Made by a program: the position numbers and the translations under genes. Shown here in pieces: positions 60,311-64,000 of a stretch of DNA of 64,000 nucleotides; position 1 is the stretch's first letter, and each line of letters starts with the position of its first letter. Below the pieces are notes generated by a model, which worked only from the letters and a program-made list of their open reading frames with translations, did no database searches and was not told where the DNA came from. Location: positions 11,746,001 through 11,810,000 of the forward strand of contig OW387133.1 in the NCBI GenBank assembly GCA_936440205.1, given 5' to 3'. The stretch comes from Lepidonotus clava (Eukaryota; Annelida; Polychaeta; Phyllodocida; Polynoidae).

Positions 60311-62583
60311 CCAAGCAGCAGTGAACACTTATTCAATCTGTATGTCTACAATATCTAAATTAGTTTTTTTTTTTTATTGCGGTAGCATCCGCAGAGAGAA
60401 CTAGCTACGTACTCCATATATGCAATATCTAAATTAGTTACTGAAATGGTACTGATGCCCCCCCAGTTCATTTACATATTTCAGAGGGGCCATCCTGATT
60501 CTATACTTATACATGTAACATACTTTATTTCCACTGGGTTTTATTCCAGGTGCAGTTAGTCAGTGTAGGCGGGGCTTAACAGTATAACACCGAGCCTTCA
60601 CCTGGCCAAGGCCTACACCCTATACACAGTTCGGAGAGCCGTGACCGTGTTGTGGGTCCCTGTCGCACGCCAACACACGTCCCAGAAGAAGGCCCACCGT
60701 CTTACATCCTCCCTGCCAACAAGGTTTGGCACCCTGCTCCCTCTCCGCCTCAGAAGCTACTCGAGGATGGGGCACTAGTCAGAGGAATACGGCTGATTTC
60801 GTTGTTCAGGGCAACTTGAAAGCTCATACTGTAATCTTCAAGGATACACTGAAGGTGGTACATATGCACCTAAGCATGTACCTATAAGCTTCCTTTTCCT
60901 CTCTGATAAGTGAATCGATGTCATGTATACTACTTTTTATCATGTCATAACTCAGCCATACCTACAATCATTAAGCTTTACAAAAATAAGGATTTGAAGA
61001 ACTCTAGGGCCTTTGCATACTGTGCATAATCGTATACATGTTATTGTTAAGGCACCGTAAACTGGCGGTTTTTTTTCATTTTTTTTGACGTGTGGTTTAA
61101 GAATATAAATGACGTGCACTATCGACCATTCACATGGTGTAGTGTCATGGTAAATCAACGTACTTCAGTTCTCGTGACCTTTGAACCCTTGGTTCAAAAA
61201 CGCACGGACGAATCAAATTCGAAAGGTTGAGTAAATAAAACCCCACAAGTAAGCTGATCGCAAATAAATTAGGACCTCGCCCCTCCATGACCCCATGGTA
61301 CTCCCCAAATCAACAGATCCCCTCGTCCAAACACCGGTGGGCCCCGGATGGTCCTGAACCCTGGGCCTGAATGGTCCATTTCAGGCCACACTAAGGTGGA
61401 CGTCGCCCACAGAATATAAACAAGGCAGGGGAGATGACCAACAGCACGGCTTAGAGCTTGGCAGGTAATTGGTTTGCAGAGATAGGCCGAGTAAAGAGAA
61501 GGACGTCTAATGGGTTTGTCCACTGAAGGACCCTCTGAAGATATCAGAGTCTGGTGTGCACAGGAATAGAGCATCAGACTCTGTGGGTCATCTAGAGAAT
61601 GAAAAGTATTTTACCATGTAACATAGGGAAATGTGGGACTCGGAGGGTCGGGTTGTACTGTGCAGACTGTTGAACCAGGATTATTATTTTAAAGTTTCAT
61701 TTTCTGAGCTTGGTGTAGATCATGATATAGTCTATATTGCAAATATCAATATATATATTATTTTCTCAGATTTTCTTTGAGAGTATCTGACATGATTAAG
61801 AAGGTCAAGTTTCATGTCTAAATCTCCTCATTTTTGGCTTAAAACTTCAAGGCAATTTTTTCAACAAGAAAAGAAAACCAATTTTCTTGTGGTTTCACAG
61901 GTTTATGCATGAGTGAAGCAAGTTGAAACACAATATCTGACAAACACCATTTTGTTCACTGCATGACCCAGTTATGTTTCCAAGTGATTCTAAAGTACAT
62001 GGAGGTACATTTATAATACTAACACGTGAGGCACGTGAGTCACGCGAGCACTGTTACCCTCATCTCTGTATCGAACCAATCAATGGACCAATGTTTATAT
62101 ATACAAAAATCAACAGCAATACATCATAAATGACGGTTGCTACTTCTCTCAGATAAACCTTATCAGCCAATCTGTAGAGCACACTTTGCCTGTGTCTCAC
62201 ACGTTTGGAGATGACTAATTACATACTCTTCATGTAGGGAGGTGACAACGATCTCAAACAAAACATACAAAAATATGTAATATTCAAAGAGTATGAGCTG
62301 CCAACTCGAAACAGCCATCTTAACAACGGAACATTTCATTTCTAGAGATCAATAGAATCTATCGGCTCTTCTCCACACCTTTCCTCATATACATAGGTTC
62401 AGTTCTATTTCACATTAAAAGTGTGTTCGGTAAATGATTAGAGGTTAACCAAGACGTAGCTTTCTGTCAGAGTTAAAGATAGAAAACACGAGATTATATT
62501 GAAGTTTCTGCCAATATCTTTGTTCCCTATCCTGCGAGTATGATAGTAGTTTCTGGGTGAACAGCGAGATGACTTCCACAGGC

Positions 62584-62715
62584 TTTGTTTGTTTGTTGGG
62601 GTAGTTTAACGTCCGACAACTCTTATGGGTTCTTTCCAGACTGCACAAGGTAATGCCTTTCAGCTTGTTTTAGGCCACAAGGCAGTGACCGAATATATGA
62701 TATGGTTTAGGAGAA
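62584..62715. repeat. GTTTAACGTC-type dispersed repeat, copy 2
   Basis: CTTTGTTTGTTTGTTGGGGT leads to AGTTTAACGTCCGACAACTC, CCAGACTGCACAAGGTAATG and CCTTTCAGCTTGTTTTAGGC, collinear with the copy at 23995 for about 130 bp. The two then diverge. It appears to be a SINE-like repeat of the same family. Confidence 0.6.
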
Positions 62716-64000
62716 ACCCGCCACTGGGTGCAATACCCTACTCATTGTGAAGATCGAGTGGCAAGGGGTCTTTTGTGTGAAATGTCCCATAGAAAGGACA
62801 CCACAAACCCGGCCTTTGATATGACCCTGTCGGGAGCACTTCCACAGGCAATTTACATGTCATGTCAATGTGTAATGTACTAATAGGGCTATGTGTCTGA
62901 TAATCACCAAGTCTTGGTTAGGGACGTATAGATTTATAACGCTCTGTCTATCGGCATGCATATCGAGTAGTATTCATATAACCCAACACAGCACCATTAA
63001 CTGCCCTCTCTGCTTCCAAAGTATGGAGCACCCACTACGTGTGTATAGTAAATGTTTATAGGCCCATGTATGACGTAAAGCCCACTTTGTGTGGAGGAGG
63101 TAATGCTGTTCGAAGATCACCACTGGAGTGTGAAAACAATGTATAGAAACACACACATTACCCCTGCCTTTTACTCCCACTCCCAACCTCTCATGGCAGA
63201 GATCAGCCGGCGACGTGGGGAGGACGATCACGCACTAATCCGCTAACCTGATCTCCCCGCCTGCTCGCCTTTAATCCGCATTAGCCAGTCTGCAGGTAGG
63301 GTATTACATGGCTGCTTATCCGGAACCACATAATTATGTTAGAACGTACTCCATGTTATATGCATTATATCAGATCTGTGTTGTATAACTGGAAATGTAC
63401 GCGTAAAGTTACTATGCATTATTACGTTTATAACCGATTTATAACCGATTTTGCCCTGCATAAATTATGACTAACTTAAAGGTCTAGAGATGTTATGGGT
63501 GCTATGGGAAAGTTAACGATTAAGATAACATTTATGAGTAGAACGGGAGGTTGAACATTGAGTTCCTTAGAGTGATTAATGCTTGCTCAGCCTTACATAT
63601 ATATCCTTTTATTTTCATACAGTATAATTAAGCGATGACATCCTAATACTAACCAAGCATTTTCGATTCACGATTCCAGTATGTTCACCTGCAATCTAGA
63701 ATTGATGACGTATATTGTGATTGCATACCAAGGATGAATATGTGTAGCAATCGGTATTTGGCATAATACGTCACTATGTTTAAACTATAGTAGGACTAGC
63801 CTAGCACTGCATATTGCATACCTCCCTAAATTAGTGCACTATGTGGCGTCTGCGACATTCTGTGTATTAAACCGTAAATCGACCCCCCCCCCCACTTTAC
63901 CCCCTTGTGACATGTTAATGACCCAATGCACACTAACTGTCATAATAGACCTACATGTATCTATACAGGTCTTTACGTCTAGTTCATCCATTATTAGGCA

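Larger units (their letters stand above)
48561..64000. other. Repeat-bearing right part, no host exon recognised
   Basis: Over 15 kb in which neither strand yields an exon I can assign, including the missing 5' exons of the scaffold gene. Features that can be supported are listed separately: a hAT-like MITE (52270-52408), nuclear-receptor half-sites (55004-55040), a long inverted repeat (58603-58913), a second CAACTC-rich MITE (59985-60310), a second GTTTAACGTC repeat (62584-62715) and G/C runs near 51041, 52202, 53688, 58428 and 63881. A short CpG-rich patch lies at about 54880-54980. The rest is AT-rich and featureless to my reading. Confidence 0.5.

Noticed and set aside
1-64000. tRNA, rRNA, snRNA genes or a CRISPR array
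   Set aside because: No tRNA-like B-box with matching arms was found (a few TTCGAA-type hits lack cloverleaf context), and there are no regularly spaced repeat-spacer units; CRISPR is not expected in an animal genome.

Overview
This window is invertebrate nuclear DNA. Its genes are split by GT-AG introns, its GC-rich exons stand out from AT-rich introns, and there is no operon structure. Many short non-autonomous transposons, long G/C homopolymer runs, and two copies of a GTTTAACGTC-type repeat of the kind common in molluscs and related phyla suggest a marine lophotrochozoan, probably a mollusc. The species is not determined by anything read here.

Two host genes can be read with confidence, and they converge tail to tail. 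On the left, on the + strand, lie six exons (1291-3467) of GINS1 (PSF1), a subunit of the GINS part of the CMG replicative helicase. Only the short N-terminal exon is missing. On the - strand lie thirty exons (36575 down to 7340) of the MAPKBP1/WDR62 family, a WD40 scaffold protein of JNK signalling and the spindle pole. All thirty exons join in phase into at least 2,028 residues plus a stop: about 680 residues of WD40 propeller, about 510 of acidic and charged linker, a single giant 686-codon Ser/Pro-rich exon, and a helical C-terminus. The exon or exons for the first 70 or so residues were not found between 36575 and 64000.

From about 36.6 kb to 64 kb no host coding exon was recognised. The main feature is a DIRS-type tyrosine-recombinase retrotransposon (43923-48560, - strand) that looks whole. 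It abuts a 338-bp palindromic piece built from diverged DIRS-type ends (43585-43922). The rest holds small transposon relics, a 36-bp minisatellite, local duplications, a 65-bp-arm inverted repeat and a cluster of nuclear-receptor half-sites.

The GINS1 introns, the intergenic interval and the MAPKBP1/WDR62 introns carry further short elements. Several have hAT-like ends and share an odd design: a short phrase (GTCAGGGAAAA, GTAGGAAAA or GGCAGGTAAAA) repeated many times in one copy. There is also a perfect 26-bp-arm hairpin at 10315-10369. No tRNA, rRNA or CRISPR array was seen. No wholly new gene system could be supported; the strongest unusual signals are the DIRS end-to-end arrangement, the phrase-repeat elements and the enlarged C-terminal half of the scaffold gene.
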